From: Lantana camara
Taxonomy: Eukaryota > Streptophyta > Magnoliopsida > Lamiales > Verbenaceae
NCBI GenBank assembly: GCA_037501455.1
Contig: CM074864.1
Coordinates: 21,508,001 to 21,572,000 of the forward strand
Direction of reading: 5' to 3'
Length of the DNA: 64,000 nucleotides
Position numbers and translations under genes: made by a program. Below, piece by piece: positions 23,177 to 35,738 of the stretch (position 1 is its first letter; every line of letters begins with the position of its first letter). Below the pieces are notes generated by a model, which saw nothing but the letters and a program-made list of their open reading frames with translations, did not search any database and was not told the DNA's origin.

Positions 23177-25989
23177 TGTGACACCCCGACTTTCAGACCG
23201 TACAGGTATGACGTATGTGCGCATTTACAATTATTATTTACGCATCTTATATTTATTCTAATGGTTTATTTGAATTATTTAATTTTAATTCTTATATGAA
23301 TTATTTGAATTTACATGAAATATATGAATTTTATGCCAAAAATTTGCCTCAAGTGATTTAATATTAATTGCAATTTAGATTATTCGTATAGGACTATTTT
23401 GAATTTATTACGGATTATTTGGATTAAAGTTGCATGCGTGTTATTCGTTTTAAATTGGGTTGGCCTTATTTGAGCCTGTATTTGTTGAACCGAACCAACT
23501 TGAACCGGGAACCTTGAACCGAACCCGTGAACCGAACCGGCTCAGCCTTAAAGGCTGAACCATTTCTCTCCTCCCTCATTCATCACGTTATTTTCAGCTC
23601 AACCAAGCCAAGAGAGCCAAAACCCTCAAGTTTGATCATCCAACTTCACAAGCCAATATCTCTCTCGTTTCTTCGTCTTTTCTCGAACTTAGGTAGGTTT
23701 CGGAATCCCCTCGTCATGCTCTTCGATTCCATGGTTAAATTTCTGAGTTTGGTGTGAGTTTGTTTTGCCTTTGCTCCCATACGTGAATAGTAAGGGTTTA
23801 GCTATAATGGTGATTTCTTGCTCTTTGCTTGAGATGATTGATTCCTAGCTTTATATATGAGTTGTACATGTTGTGTATGTTGCATTTATTGCATTTAAAC
23901 CTTGGTTGGTTGAGTATTTATGAATGGTCATGATTCTAGCTTGAGCTTTTCATTCATTTGATCATGGCTTTTAACTCCATTTTCTTGAGCTATTTGAGTG
24001 ACAACATGTCAAGCATGAGTTATGTGAATTGTGTGTGCATTTTGAGAAGTTGTGGCAATTTATAGGGTTGGATTTTGGCCATTTTTGGCACTTTTCCGAG
24101 CTTCCCCTGTTTTCTGTGTTAAATTCTGTTCCAGCTTTTCGAACCAGGCCGGAACGGCCGTTCCCGCCCAGTTTTAAACTGGGAACGACCGTTCCCAGGC
24201 CTTACTGTTCATGGACCGAGAGTGGGAACGACCGTTCCCAGTTATACTGGGAACGGGAACGGCCGTTCCCATGGCCGGAACTGCTCTACTGGAGCAAATC
24301 CACGGGGGTGGATTTTTCCTTTTGGAAAAATCCGCGAGGGTGGATTTGAGGCAGTAGCTTCTGAAAAATCCATGGGGGTGGATTTTCCCCTTTGGAAAAA
24401 TCCATGGGGGTGGATTTTCCCCTTTGAAAAATTCAAAACCTAGAAGCTGCCACTACTTCTCTTTGCTTTAATTATGCATTTTTATGACTTTAATTGCTTC
24501 TCTTTTGCATGATTAATTGTTATAACTTAATTGTTTTGCGTACTAAATTGTGATTAAATATGTTGTGCTATAACTATGCAATTATATGACTTAAGTGATG
24601 CATTCTTGCATTTCATTTGCATCATTTGCATTCATGAGTATTGCCGGGCGTCTAATTGGTACATTATTGAGTCTAAGTCTCGGGTCTTGTCTTCTTTTGT
24701 TTCAGAGCCTCTTCCGGAAGTTCGTGAGCCCGAGGTTTAAGTGTTCGTTCGCCCGTTTTGCCTTCCTTCTACTTTTGTAAAGGTGAGGTTAGGATCCTTT
24801 GTATTAGATAAGCGACCTAAGACCTATTACGTGTTGTTTTCTTACCCGGTATGCGAATATATATACTTATATATATTGTATTAAATACGAGTGCTTAAGG
24901 TATGTTATGATTTTGTGAAATAAGCTTTACGTTTTCGAAATTGGTATAAGTATTGGCATAAGTAAGCTATATTTTGAAATTCGTTATTCGTATATGGTAT
25001 GTATGAGCGAGTTGTACCCTGAAAGATGGGAGTTTGGTTTGATTTGGTTTGATGGGCCCGGAGACGTGGGTAAGGGAGACCCGGGACGACCACGGGGTCG
25101 CCGGTTATGACCCCTGTGCACGTTCTCATTTGGGATATTCACGTACGACCTATGGAGGTTGGGAAGGCGTGGTATCTTGAGCCCTCGGTGGATAACCGGG
25201 GAAGGCATATCGTGGGTTAGCTGCCCCGTATGTGTTTGGTAATGTAGGTGTTAGGGTTTGATTCCCGATACACCATGGATGTGGGGTGGATGTGATTTGA
25301 ATTCGATTTTATGTTATGTTTGATGGAGTAAGGGATAGTCCGTTCTCGCCGGACTTATGTTTATGTTATGTTTGATAGGTTATGGATCGAGATAGGTTTT
25401 CCTTTATATTATATGCTATCTTTGGAAAATAATTTGGTATGTAAAACCCTAGCCTCGATTCATGACTATCACCTTTGTAATATGCTCTGCTTTATATGTA
25501 TTTAGGTGTGGGTGTGCGTTTAAGCCCCCTCACTCAGTCGAGTTTTGACTGACCCCTCTCTTTTCCCACCTTCAGTGCAGGTTGGTTCGAGCTAGGCGGG
25601 GAAGTGCGAGTCTTGGTCTTGTACTTGTGTGTCTAGGTCGAGTTGCATTCATACTTCTTGCATTTTGGATACTCTTATTATGTATTTGATGTTAGAATTA
25701 TATTTTGCTGAATTATGGGCTTTTGATGTATATACTCGATCTTTTGGGCCGTGAGGCCATTGTACATGATATAAATGTTAGTTATAGAGCTCTTTTCGAT
25801 CCTTATGTTATTGCTTCCGCATGTATATGTTTGTTTTTGCGCGCTCTGTCCGAGTTTTAGCCCCGCTTAGCCTAAGGAGTGAGTGTAGGTTCCGTTCGCT
25901 TAGACTTGGACTCATGTATGGAAATCCATTTCATATGTGGGTTCGGGTAAGTGCGGGGGATGTGGTGGCCCACCGCTCCGGGCGTCACA
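23177..25989 (+). repeat. gypsy-1 3' LTR (2813 bp)
   Basis: Nearly identical to the 5' LTR, offset +7516. It ends GTCACA followed by the TSD ggtag. The palindrome cluster is at about 24151-24418, the GGGGTC/GACCCC hairpin at 25094-25114 and the CAGTC/GACTG hairpin at 25535-25551. Confidence 0.95.
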
Positions 25990-25994
25990 GGTAG

Positions 25995-26549
25995 GGTACG
26001 GGTCGGTCCAAGTCCGGTTTGTTTAAGAAACGGTTCAAACAAGTTATAAAGTCGAGGCTATAGAAAGATTCGTTGTCGAAGGTTCAAATGGCATTGAAAT
26101 GGTACAAGGTCAAGTTCAAAGGATAGGTATCGTCGAAACAAGTTCAACGCCGTTTACGGATCTCGGTTTCGAGGTCCGGAGCTCAAGATATCGCGAAAAC
26201 CGTTCAGGGTTGCCTATTATACAAATAGGTCCCTAAACTTTCAAAAAGTGGTAATTAAGCCCAAACTCAATTTCCAATTGAGTCCAAAACATTCATCAAA
26301 TAAGTTATAATCAAGCCCACGGATTACACGAAACACGTAATTTCATTCAATTAACACCGAATTCACAAAATTCACATTCTCACAATTTCATTAATATATT
26401 CATAGCTCACATTGACATTCATATGGAATTTAAGCAAATAAATCAAATTAGAAACGAATTCAATTAATAATTCAAAATATAAAATCATATAATTAAATGT
26501 AAATGCGCACGTAACACTTACCTGCACGTGTGAAAACACGGGGCGTTAC
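25995..26549 (-). repeat. gypsy-2 3' LTR, proximal part
   Basis: Continuation of the LTR interrupted at 15660. It ends in acacggggcgttac, the terminal base being displaced to 28820 by the copia solo LTR. On the minus strand this is the LTR start (TGTAACGCCCCGTG). Confidence 0.85.
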
Positions 26550-28814
26550 TGTTAGGAATAGTGCCCTAGAAAGCCAATTAGTCATAATCCGTTTTGGGAC
26601 TTTCCTAGTATCACAGACAATCTTTGAATAATATACGATTGATTAATATCATAGGCAAACACTTCTTTATATGCTCTTGTTTGGTATGCGTTTACTTTAG
26701 CTGTGCATGTATGAGAACTCCCCTAATCCTGATGACTTTAGGACTCTACCATTTAGGTGAAATGGTTCATGAAACGAGCCCTATATCACATAAGTCATGA
26801 TTAGTAAAATACTCCAAGCCGATGAGTCCTACAGACAGTGGGAGTGTCAACCTGACTCCTCTAAGGCTTGCTTGTGGGATCACGCCCTTAAGAAGGACCA
26901 CCTTGTTTCATGGAGGTGCAAAGTGTATACTTGATACGTGCGTGATACATGAGGGTGCTTACTTTAATAAGTAAGTTCACTGAGGTGCCCCGTGTGAGAA
27001 CATTCCTAAATGGGAAAGGAAGTTTCTATTTCAGGAAATGGAAACTTCCAGATTAGGAAATATCTCACTAGTCATTGATGTGATTAATTGATCCTTAGAC
27101 TTGAGGTTCCATGTTACTTTATGAGTTAACTCTGTAGTCTTTGGTATAAGCTTTAAAGGGTGTCGCCTTAGACAACTGATTCAAGGCTTATGCTGGGGCT
27201 GCACAAGTGACTCATGAAAGTGAATGAGAATCAAGAAAGGACCTACACATGCATATGCAAGGTGATCTCTTATTGTGTAAGTCATTCATATGCCATATGG
27301 AGTCCTTGGCCAAGGCAGTAGATCAAGACATCAAGAAAAGGGTTTCTTGGATTGAGATCAAATGGATATGAAATGTACTTAGCTTTAAGACCAGATTATT
27401 AGGGTTCTGATTATTCCCTTACCCTAGATCTTGGTTGAGAGATAGTAAGTAGGAGGATTGTATCTCACATGAATCAATGACTTAAAGGTTCTGTCGAATC
27501 CGAACATTCCAATTCAGCTAGGGGTTAAACACCTGTTGCTAGACTATGGTTGTTTAATCTGTGGACTGATTAATTAATTAGTGAATTAATTAATTAGGGT
27601 CACTGCTAATTGAATTGAGAACCTAGAGGGTCACACACAACAACTTGGTTACATGAGTTGAGGCTTTAAAATGATTAAACGAGTTAATCAAGCCTAGAGG
27701 GTTCCACACGTGTGAAACCACACGTGTGGGTCACGTGATTGGACACGTGTCATTGTGACACGTGTGACACACGTGATTATTTAATAATATATTAAATAAT
27801 TAATTTGTTAATTATTTAATAGACTTTGGTTTAATTTTGAATTAAAAAGAAAGTCTTATTTTGGAGAAAAATAATCTAGTTAATTAATTAGATAAAATAA
27901 GTTATTTATTTTAAATAAATAAAGTATAAAATTATCCAAAAATAGTTTGGATATTTTTAGCTCTCTTGAAAGTTGATTTGAATTAGAATTCAAAGTCAAA
28001 GTCAAAATTACTTGATGATCAAGTAATAGGAGAGAGAGAGACCAAAATCCTAGCCCATTAAGGACTAGGAATTTCGGCACTCCCTTGCTTATAAATAGGG
28101 GAGCTCGAGCTCCCCTTAGAGCTAATCGAGAATTCTTTTGGTTCATGTGTTGAACACCATCCTTTCTCCAAGATAAATAAAAACCCTAGGTTAAGCCTAA
28201 ACACTAACTAAAGAACTAGCATCCTTACTAGTTAGATTGTAGCCAAGTTGGTGGACTATCTCTAGAGAGCTTCAAGTTAGAAGTTTTGAAGATTCGAGCT
28301 TTACCAAAAAGTGGGGATCAAGCAAAACGATCAGAAGGGATGATGAAACGATTCTGAACCCGACATGAAACGAATGAAAAAATCGAACCAAAGAAGATGG
28401 CGAAAACCGTTCGTCCATATCCTGAAGGATGAATTTTTGCACGAGGGTTTTGTGACTGGCAGTTTTCTACTTTCGCAAAACTTGTTTTCGAAGGGAGTTT
28501 CAATCCTGCTTTTCTCGCTTCATATTTCTTTCTTTATGTTATATTGTTAAGAACTTCCCTAACATGAATTGAATCTAGGTTGGTGTGGATTGTTATCCCT
28601 ACAATGGATTCTGAAGTAGAAAGAGACTTTCGAGGAACGGGTTGCCATTACCGTATGAAGCGCGTTTGAGGGCGGCTCAAAACGTGTTAAGAAAGCTACT
28701 ACCCAAGTGAGTTTCTTGATCTCTACGAATTTGGATACACGATTGCGAGTCCAAGATCCTTTTGTTGGAAAAATTTTTAAATTTCCGCTGCTTTCTGATT
28801 CCTGTTTTCCAACA
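26550..28814 (+). mobile_element. solo Ty1/copia LTR, TSD gttac
   Basis: 2265 bp, from TGTTAGGAATAGTGCCC to ttccgctgc...ttttccaaca, start and end motifs typical of copia LTRs. The TSD gttac is at 26545-26549 and 28815-28819. No gag-pol, primer-binding site or second LTR is present, so it is a solo LTR. A promoter-like tataaatagggg sits at about 28090, followed by the perfect palindrome gagctcgagctc. The insertion is one base from the terminus of the gypsy-2 3' LTR. Confidence 0.88.
28088..28101 (+). promoter_or_regulatory. TATA box of the copia LTR
   Basis: cttataaatagggg in the LTR, with short GC-rich flanks, about 0.7 kb before the LTR end. The likely LTR promoter, by position and consensus. 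Confidence 0.6.
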
Positions 28815-28821
28815 GTTACAA

Positions 28822-28832
28822 CCTCTCCCCTT
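28822..28832 (-). promoter_or_regulatory. gypsy-2 polypurine tract
   Basis: Minus strand AAGGGGAGAGG next to the 3' LTR. It is equivalent to the gypsy-1 tract and at the same distance from the LTR. Confidence 0.85.
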
Positions 28833-28853
28833 AAAGAGAATCCGTCCTCAGAT

Positions 28854-30521
28854 TCATTGCTCGGTTGGAAACAATTCGGGGTAGAACTTCTTTATTTTCT
28901 CTTCCGTTTCCCACGTGGCTTCCTCCATCTTATCACTTCGCCACAACACTTTCACCAAGGGAAACCGTCTGTTTCGAAGTTCTTGAAATTTTCGATCCAG
29001 AATCTTAACTGATTTCTGAACGAAAGTGAGATTCGGTTCAAGCTCCGCTTCTTCAACCGGTAGTACCACTGAGTCGTCGGGATAGTATTTCCGGTGTTGT
29101 GACACATGGAAAACATTGTGGATACCCGTTAAACTTGTAGGTAAATCCAATCTGTAGGCTTTTTCTCCGATTCTCTCCAAAATCTCATAAGGTCCCAAAT
29201 ATCGGGGATTCAGCTTTCCTCCCTTTCCAATTCGGGTGAATCCTTTACGAGGTGAGGCTTTCAAGAACACTCTATCCCCAACTTCGAACTTAAGATCTTT
29301 CCTTCGTTTGTCTGCATAACTCTTCTGTCGATCTTGAGCTGCTTTCATTCTTTGCCGAATAATTTGAACCTTTTCGATAGCATCCTGAATAGCCTTGGAA
29401 GGTTTTTCTTTCTTCTCCCCTCGTTTCACTCCTTCCTGCTTGCTCCACTTCCATTCTTCTAAATCAAAAAACAACGGGGATCGGTATTTTCTTCCATAAA
29501 CAAACTCATACGGTGCCATTTCTATTGAAGCTTGATAACTGTTATTGTAGGCAAATTCAATCAAGGGCAATTGTTCATTCCATGAACTCGAGAAATCCAA
29601 CGCACACGCCCTTAACATATCCTCAAGATATCTGATTAACCTCTCAGACTGCCCGTCAGTCTGTGGATGAAAAGTTGTACTGAACTGAAGCTTAGTCCCC
29701 AAACACTTCTGTAATTCTTGCCAAAATCTAGAAGTGAACCTCAGATCCCTGTTTGAAACAATACTAGCTGGCACTCCATGTAACCAAACAATCTTATCAC
29801 AATACCTCTTAGCCAACTTACCTATCTTATCTGACATCCGAACTGCAAGAAAATGGGCTGACTTGGTCAATCTGTCCACAATTACCCAAATTCCATCGAA
29901 TCCACCCTTCACTCTAGATAAACCCGATACAAAATCCATTGCTATCTGTTCCCATTTCCATTCGGGAATAGGTAGTGGCTGTAATAATCCTGACGGCTTC
30001 TGATGCTCAGTTTTTACTAACTGACAAGTCAGACACTGCTTCACATAATTCACCACATCTCTCTTCAACCCGTTCCACCAATAATACTGTTTCAAGTCCC
30101 GATACATCTTGTTTCCACCAGGATGTACCGAATAAGCAGTTTTATGAGCTTCATCCAAAATAACTCTTCTCAATTCTGTTGGAACTACCACTCTGTTCTT
30201 GAACCGAAAGATTCCCGTGTCATCGAATCCAAATGGACACTCGGAGTCTGATCGAGCCTTTTCTATCAACTTCTGAATCTCAATATCTGTCCGTTGTGCC
30301 TCAAATATTTGTTGCCTTAACTCTGGCCGTACTGAGATGTTACCAATACGAGCCTTTATCTTAACCAACTCCATTGGTTGTCCAATATTTACCTTCAAAT
30401 TGGATACACTAGCCTTCCTGCTCAATGTATCCGCGACCACGTTAGCCTTACCAGGGTGATACTTAATCACACAATCATAATCCTCGAGAGTTTCCATCCA
30501 CCGTCGTTGTCTCCTATTCAA
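28854..30521 (-). pseudogene. gypsy-2 pol, 3' part: integrase and chromodomain
   Basis: A 555-codon open stretch on the minus strand, opening within the RNase H C-terminus (QRRWMETLEDYD). It continues through the integrase zinc segment (HPGGNKMYRDLK...CLTCQ), the catalytic core (MDFVSGLSRVKGG, a [14 protein letters not shown] glutamate motif) and a chromodomain ending near FYPELF. It is closely similar to the gypsy-1 C-terminus. It is separated from the 5' part by frameshifts in RNase H, so the polyprotein is broken; the integrase segment itself has no stop. Confidence 0.92.
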
Positions 30522-30668
30522 ATCCTTCTGAGAAAATAAATACTGTAGGATACTAGGATCTTATGATCGGTAAAAATCTCAAAAGAGGTTCCATACAAAT
30601 AATGTCTCCATTTCCTTAAGGCAAAAATCACCGCTGCAAGTTCAAGGTCGTGAGTGGGATAATTTTTC

Positions 30669-33350
30669 TCATGCTCTTTCAATTTCATAAGCAATTAATC
30701 TCCCATTTTGCATCAAAACACAACCTAAGCCTTCATGGGAAGCATCGGTATACACCATAAACCCTTCAATACCATCCGGAAGGTCTAATATCGGTGCAGA
30801 AGTTAACTTATCTTTCAAAAGCTGAAAACTAGTTTCACACTTCTCATCCCATTTAAACTGAACCTCTTTCTTGGTTAATCGAGTCAATGGAGCCGCAATC
30901 TTAGAGAAGTCTTTAACAAATCTTCGATAATAACCGGCTAAACCCAAGAAACTTCGAATCTCAGAGACATTCCTAGGACTCTGCCACTGTGAAACTGTCT
31001 CTACTTTCGAAGGATCTACTTCCAAGCCTTTGCTCGAAATAATGTGACCCAAGAAACTTACCCTGTCAATCCAGAACTCACATTTACTAAACTTGGCATA
31101 AAGCTGGTTATCTCTTAAAGTCTCCAACACCAATCTCAAATGACGAGCATGATCCTCTTCCGATCTTGAGTATACCAAAATATCATCAATGAAGATCACA
31201 ACAAACTTATCGAGGTAGGGCCGAAAAATCCGATGCATCATGTCCATAAAAGCTGCCGGCGCGTTGGTTAACCCAAATGGCATCACCACGAATTCATAGT
31301 GTCCATACCGGGTATTAAATCCTGTCTTAAGAATATCTTCTTCCTTAATCTTTAACTGATAATATCCTTGCCTTAAATCGAGCTTGGAATACACCCTTGA
31401 CCCTTGTAACATGTCAAACAAACCTTCTATATTAGGCAAAGGATATTTATTCTTTACGGTCATCCGATTCAACTCCCGGTAGTCAATGCACATCCTTAAA
31501 GTTCCATCTTTCTTCTTAACAAAGAGAACTGGTGCGCCCCACGGTGATGAACTCGGTCTAATATATCCATTCTTGAGGAGATCTTCCAACTGAACTTTTA
31601 ACTCCTGTAACTCTGCCGGTGCCATCCGGTAAGGAGTCTTAGAATAAGGTTCAGATACCGGATATAAATCTATTACAAATTCAATCTCTCGATCTGGAGG
31701 TAAAGAACCTAAAACTTCGGGAAACACCTCAAGATAATCCTTCACCACTTCTGTCTCTTCAAGTTTTACCTGATCTTTTGGCTTATTCAAGATATAGGCG
31801 ATATACCCCGAAGCTCCATTCCTTATCAACTTATGAGTTTCAATGAACGACAAGAGAGGAGCAATCTTCAATTCTTTCCCCACTGTCACTTCTTCTCCTA
31901 ACTTAACCTTCTTGGTAAAATAATCAACCGTGGCGTGATACCGAAACAACCAATCCATTCCCAGAATAACCCCATATCTGATCATCGATATTACCACCAA
32001 ATCTGCTTGATATTCTCTGCCTTCAAACCCAATCACACAATCTCTGACCACCTGATCCGTCTCAAGACTTCCACCCAACGGCGAACTCACCACATAACAA
32101 ACATTCAAACACATAACAGGCAAACACAAAGTATTAACTAATTTGCAAGATATAAAAGAATGAGTAGCGCCAGGGTCAAATAATGCATGTATGATCGTGT
32201 TATGGATGCATATCGTACCTTCCACCATGGCATTGGGATTGGCTTCCACATCTTGCTCTTCACCCGCAAGGGCATATGCACGAGCTGGGATCATTGGCCT
32301 CTGAGCTCCCGGTTGATAGCCCGGAGTCTTGTCTGGACAAGTGTTAGCCATATGTGTTGCCTTCCCGCAGATCAAACACTGACCCAACCTCCTTCTGCAA
32401 GTGTTGTAGGTGTGAGTAGGGCCTCCCCAATACAAACATGGTGACCGATCATGTCGAGGATCAGAAGTAGCCGGAGGTACTTGTGGCTTCGGTGGTGCAG
32501 TTCCTGGAGCTCGAAACTTCTTGTTTTGGCCTTGGAATGGCTGAGAGGGGGATACCATAGGTCTTTTCCCTTTTCCAAATCCGGATCCTTGTCCTATTTG
32601 CATGCGAGGAATGGGATCCTTTTTCTTATATTCCTCTTCCAGCACCAATGCCCTTTGTACAGTATCAGCAAAAGACTCAAAATTATGACCTGCATGCCCA
32701 TGTCGGAGATCCTGTCTCAATCCAGTAATAAACTTCTTCTCCTTTCTCTTTTCATCCCGTGTAATGTGAGGTGCATATTTGCCAAGCCTATTGAAAAGAG
32801 AAAAACACTGAGCCACCGTCCGAGTTCCCTGTTTCAAATCCATAAACTCTTGTTCTTTTCTCTCCTGAACCACCTCAGGTACAAAAGCCTCTCGAAACTC
32901 CCTTACAAAGACTTCCCAATTAACTTTTTCTCCTTCCACCTCAAGCTTCTCTCGAGTACGTTCCCACCAATCATATGCTTCTCCATCCAGTTGAAAAATA
33001 GCAAACTGAGCCTTCTCTTGAGATGTAAATTGTCTAACATTGAAAATCCTCTCAATTCTTGTCAACCATCCCTCCGATATTGCATCATCTACAGAACCCG
33101 AAAACCTTGGAGGATTGTAACTCAAAAATAACCCATGATGATCCCTCGGGTTATTAGGAGGAGGTGCTTGTTGCTTAGCTGGTGGTTGTACCGGAGGATC
33201 ATGAGCCCTTCTATGTTCAACATAATTATACACCGCTTCCATAAAATGCTCCATATTCATAGGCAGTTGTGGAGGATTAGGGGAATGATCACGGTGATGA
33301 TGACGTCCCGGAGACCTCTCCCGGTGACTTCTAGGAGGCATCCTGTTCAA
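30669..33350 (-). pseudogene. gypsy-2 gag, protease, RT and start of RNase H
   Basis: An 893-codon minus-strand frame from MNRMPPRS. It has a basic/proline-rich N-terminus, Gag core, two zinc knuckles, protease with [10 protein letters not shown] with FIDDILVYS and RNase H with YTDAS. The first knuckle reads [14 protein letters not shown], with Trp in place of the second Cys; the second ([14 protein letters not shown]) is intact. The frame ends at LIAYEIERA because of an apparent 8-nt deletion relative to gypsy-1 near 30688. A second frame lesion lies near 30535-30565. The element cannot make full Pol. Confidence 0.93.
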
Positions 33351-33539
33351 TCAAACACTAACACGCATGCCAAATTTAGTCCATGCATGACAATGCAATG
33401 AATTCAATCAATCATTCGAGTCAAGTATCAAGGCAATTTATCATACAAAATGCAAGTGCTCCAAATTAACAAGTAACTCCTACAGCCCAATGACCTACTG
33501 ACTCAACACGACACTAGAACCCTGGTTTTGCAACCTTGG

Positions 33540-33551
33540 GCTCTGATACCA
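33540..33551 (-). promoter_or_regulatory. gypsy-2 primer-binding site
   Basis: gctctgatacca on the plus strand, i.e. TGGTATCAGAGC on the minus strand, nine bases from the 5' LTR at 33561, as in gypsy-1. Confidence 0.92.
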
Positions 33552-33560
33552 CTCAAAGGA

Positions 33561-34846
33561 TGTAACGCACGAGCGCGAGATGTCACATCCCCCGCACCAT
33601 GACCCGACCCGTATATGAAATGGATTTCCATACACGTGCCAAATCATAGCGAACGGAGACATACACACTCGCTAAGCCAGGCGGGACTAACCTATCACTT
33701 AAACCCCAACAACAACAACAACAACAACAACAATCAGAGTAACAGAAAAGCGGAAGCAATAATTCATATACCATATACTGAGTTATATGCTCTAGATACC
33801 AACATGTATTTCATATATTGAGCTATATGCTCTAGGTACCAACATTTAAGTTCGAGTAAGCTCAGTAATTCTAATACAAACATATACGCTCGGAATACAT
33901 ATACAATATCCCAAAAAGAGTATAAAATGTAAGCGTATGAGTGTAAAGAAAGAAAGGCTAGACACTATGCAAGACTCTCTCAGACTTGAATCCCGCCTAG
34001 CATCCCTTCCTGCAACAAGAAACTGAAACAACTCTGGGTTCAGTCTTAGACAGACTGGTGGGTATAAAAATAGGCATAATATCATAATACAGCGGAATTT
34101 AAACACATACATGCAAGCTATAATCCTTATTCGAGGTTTAGAAGCATTTTTCCCAAGTGGGAATTAAAATACAACGAATAGGATTATAACAATTCATTTC
34201 ATTCATTAGGTCATTTGTGGCCCGGCGAGGGGGCGTGCATTATCTCCAACCAACACCCCGTGTAATTCATTAATCATTCATTCATTCATTCGTTCATGCA
34301 TTCATTCTTTCATGCACATTCATTCGATCATTCATTCGATCATTCATATACTCCTTCTTCCTCCGGTTAGGGGACGGGTTTGCAAGGCCCGAACCCTCAT
34401 TCATTGGTGTTAAAGGGGTACATGAATCCCCAAAAGCGCGGGTCCCCCTTCTTTCACTAATCTCCTAGTGAAGTCTAGGTTACCGAAATTGATGGAACTA
34501 GTATATGTGGATTCCGGTCAGCCCAAGCTTCCCCGGTTCACCAATACACTAAGTCCCGGGCCCCCATTCATTGTGAACATTCATTTCTCGCCAAAACTTT
34601 TGGTAGGATATTCAAATTAAAGGCTTAACATTGAAAACATTGATTCGTTGGAAAACTCGATATAAATATATATATCTTCGGCCAAAATCTTGCACATTGG
34701 GTATATTGGGGTCATATTTTTAACTAATAGAAGAAAAACCCACCTGGTAGACCCAAGAACCCGACAAAGCTCTCACTGCTCAACCCCGTCTCCCACTGGG
34801 TCAATATCTGTGTGACAAAGGTAGTGTAAGACTCAATTATGACCAC
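33561..34846 (-). repeat. gypsy-2 5' LTR, truncated
   Basis: Homologous to 13210 to about 14496, with scattered substitutions and one extra aac unit in the microsatellite. It stops at gaccacat (34846), where copia-3 RT begins. The missing part would include the palindrome cluster. A CAGTCT/AGACTG hairpin is at 34041-34057. Confidence 0.88.
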
Positions 34847-35738
34847 ATCTTCTTAGAAAGACATGTTCCTACACTCATAGGAAGGTTCTTGACCTTTGCT
34901 GACTCCATATTGAATCTCTTCAATACTTTGTCAATGTACATCGACTGTGATAGTCCTATTAACCTTCTAGATCTATCTTTATAGATTTTAATTCCAAGGT
35001 TGTAGGACGCATCACCAAGGTCTTTCATCTCGAATTGGTTAAATAACCATAATTTAGTTACTTTCATGTCATCCTTTGAATTCCCAATAAGAAGGATATC
35101 ATCAACATAGAGTACTAAGAATTGTACTGAGGTCTCCAATTCCTTTCTATACACACATGATTCATTCGAGATCTGAATGAAGCCAAACGCTTTGACTGAT
35201 TCATCAAATCGAATGTTCCAATTCCTAGAAGCCTGTTTTAGTCCATAGATTGACCTTTGGAGTTTGCAAACCTTTTGCTCACTCCCACTGAATGTGAAAC
35301 CTATGGGTTGCTCTATATAAATGTCTTTATCAATGTCACCATTGAGAAAGGCAGTTTTCACATCCATTTGCCATATCTCATAGTCATAATATGCAGCAAT
35401 GGCAAGTATGATCCGAATAGATTTTTGCATTGCAACTGGTGAAAAAGTTTCATCAACGTCCACGCTGGGTCTTTGAGTGAATCCTTTTGCAACCAATCTT
35501 GCTTTGTAGGCTGCAATGCTTCCATCAACTCCAAGCTTTCTCTTAAAGATCCATTTGCAACCTATGGGTTTGACCCCATCAGGCAAATCTACCAAGGTCC
35601 AAACTTGGTTGGAGTTCATGGAATCCATTTCGGATTTCATCGCTTCTATCCACTGTTCAGAGTCAAAATCTGAAAGTACCTCCTCATATGTTAGAGGATC
35701 ATTATCCTTTTGAGAGATCTCATGGAAGAATCCATACC
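34847..35738 (-). pseudogene. copia-3 reverse transcriptase, partial
   Basis: From 35738 down, one frame reads through YGFFHEIS, GCKWIFKRKLGVDG, the DVKTAFLNGDI motif and the catalytic LYVDDILLIG, ending in CLSKKM where gypsy-2 LTR sequence begins. An in-frame Met lies at 35640, but the coding sequence clearly starts upstream. The frame does not match the integrase frame across the solo-LTR target site, so a frameshift predates or flanks the insertion. The catalytic YVDD is intact. Confidence 0.9.

Larger units (their letters stand above)
15661..25989 (+). mobile_element. gypsy-1: full-length young Ty3/gypsy chromovirus
   Basis: A complete 10,329-bp element: 5' LTR 15661-18475, primer-binding site 18485-18496, one uninterrupted gag-pol frame 18673-23148, polypurine tract 23164-23175, 3' LTR 23177-25989. 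The TSD ggtag is at 15656-15660 and 25990-25994. LTRs start TGTGAC and end GTCACA. Reading the LTRs against each other I found five substitutions and one 2-bp indel in about 2.8 kb, so the insertion is very recent. It landed inside the gypsy-2 3' LTR in the opposite orientation. The chromodomain and long LTRs fit the Tekay/Del type. All parts needed for autonomy look present. Confidence 0.96.
13210..34846 (-). mobile_element. gypsy-2: old minus-strand chromovirus, nested and truncated
   Basis: Composite element. The 3' LTR is in three pieces (13210-15660, 25995-26549 and the final base 28820), the internal region is 28821-33560, and a partial 5' LTR runs 33561-34846. The two LTRs begin alike on the plus strand (TGTAACGCCCG and TGTAACGCACG) and stay very similar for about 1.29 kb. 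The 3' LTR is split by gypsy-1 (TSD ggtag) and a copia solo LTR (TSD gttac). The 5' LTR stops at 34846, where copia-3 RT sequence begins; about 1.7 kb of LTR is missing. Removing the insertions gives a 3' LTR of about 3.0 kb. Confidence 0.85.

Noticed and set aside
26550..28563. Shorter copia LTR ending at cctaaca (28563)
   Set aside because: The TGTTAGG/CCTAACA ends look attractive, but only the longer span 26550-28814 has a perfect TSD and a typical copia LTR end.
32451..33131. 226-codon plus-strand frame
   Set aside because: Antisense shadow of the gypsy-2 gag coding region. Composition mirrors the gag frame.
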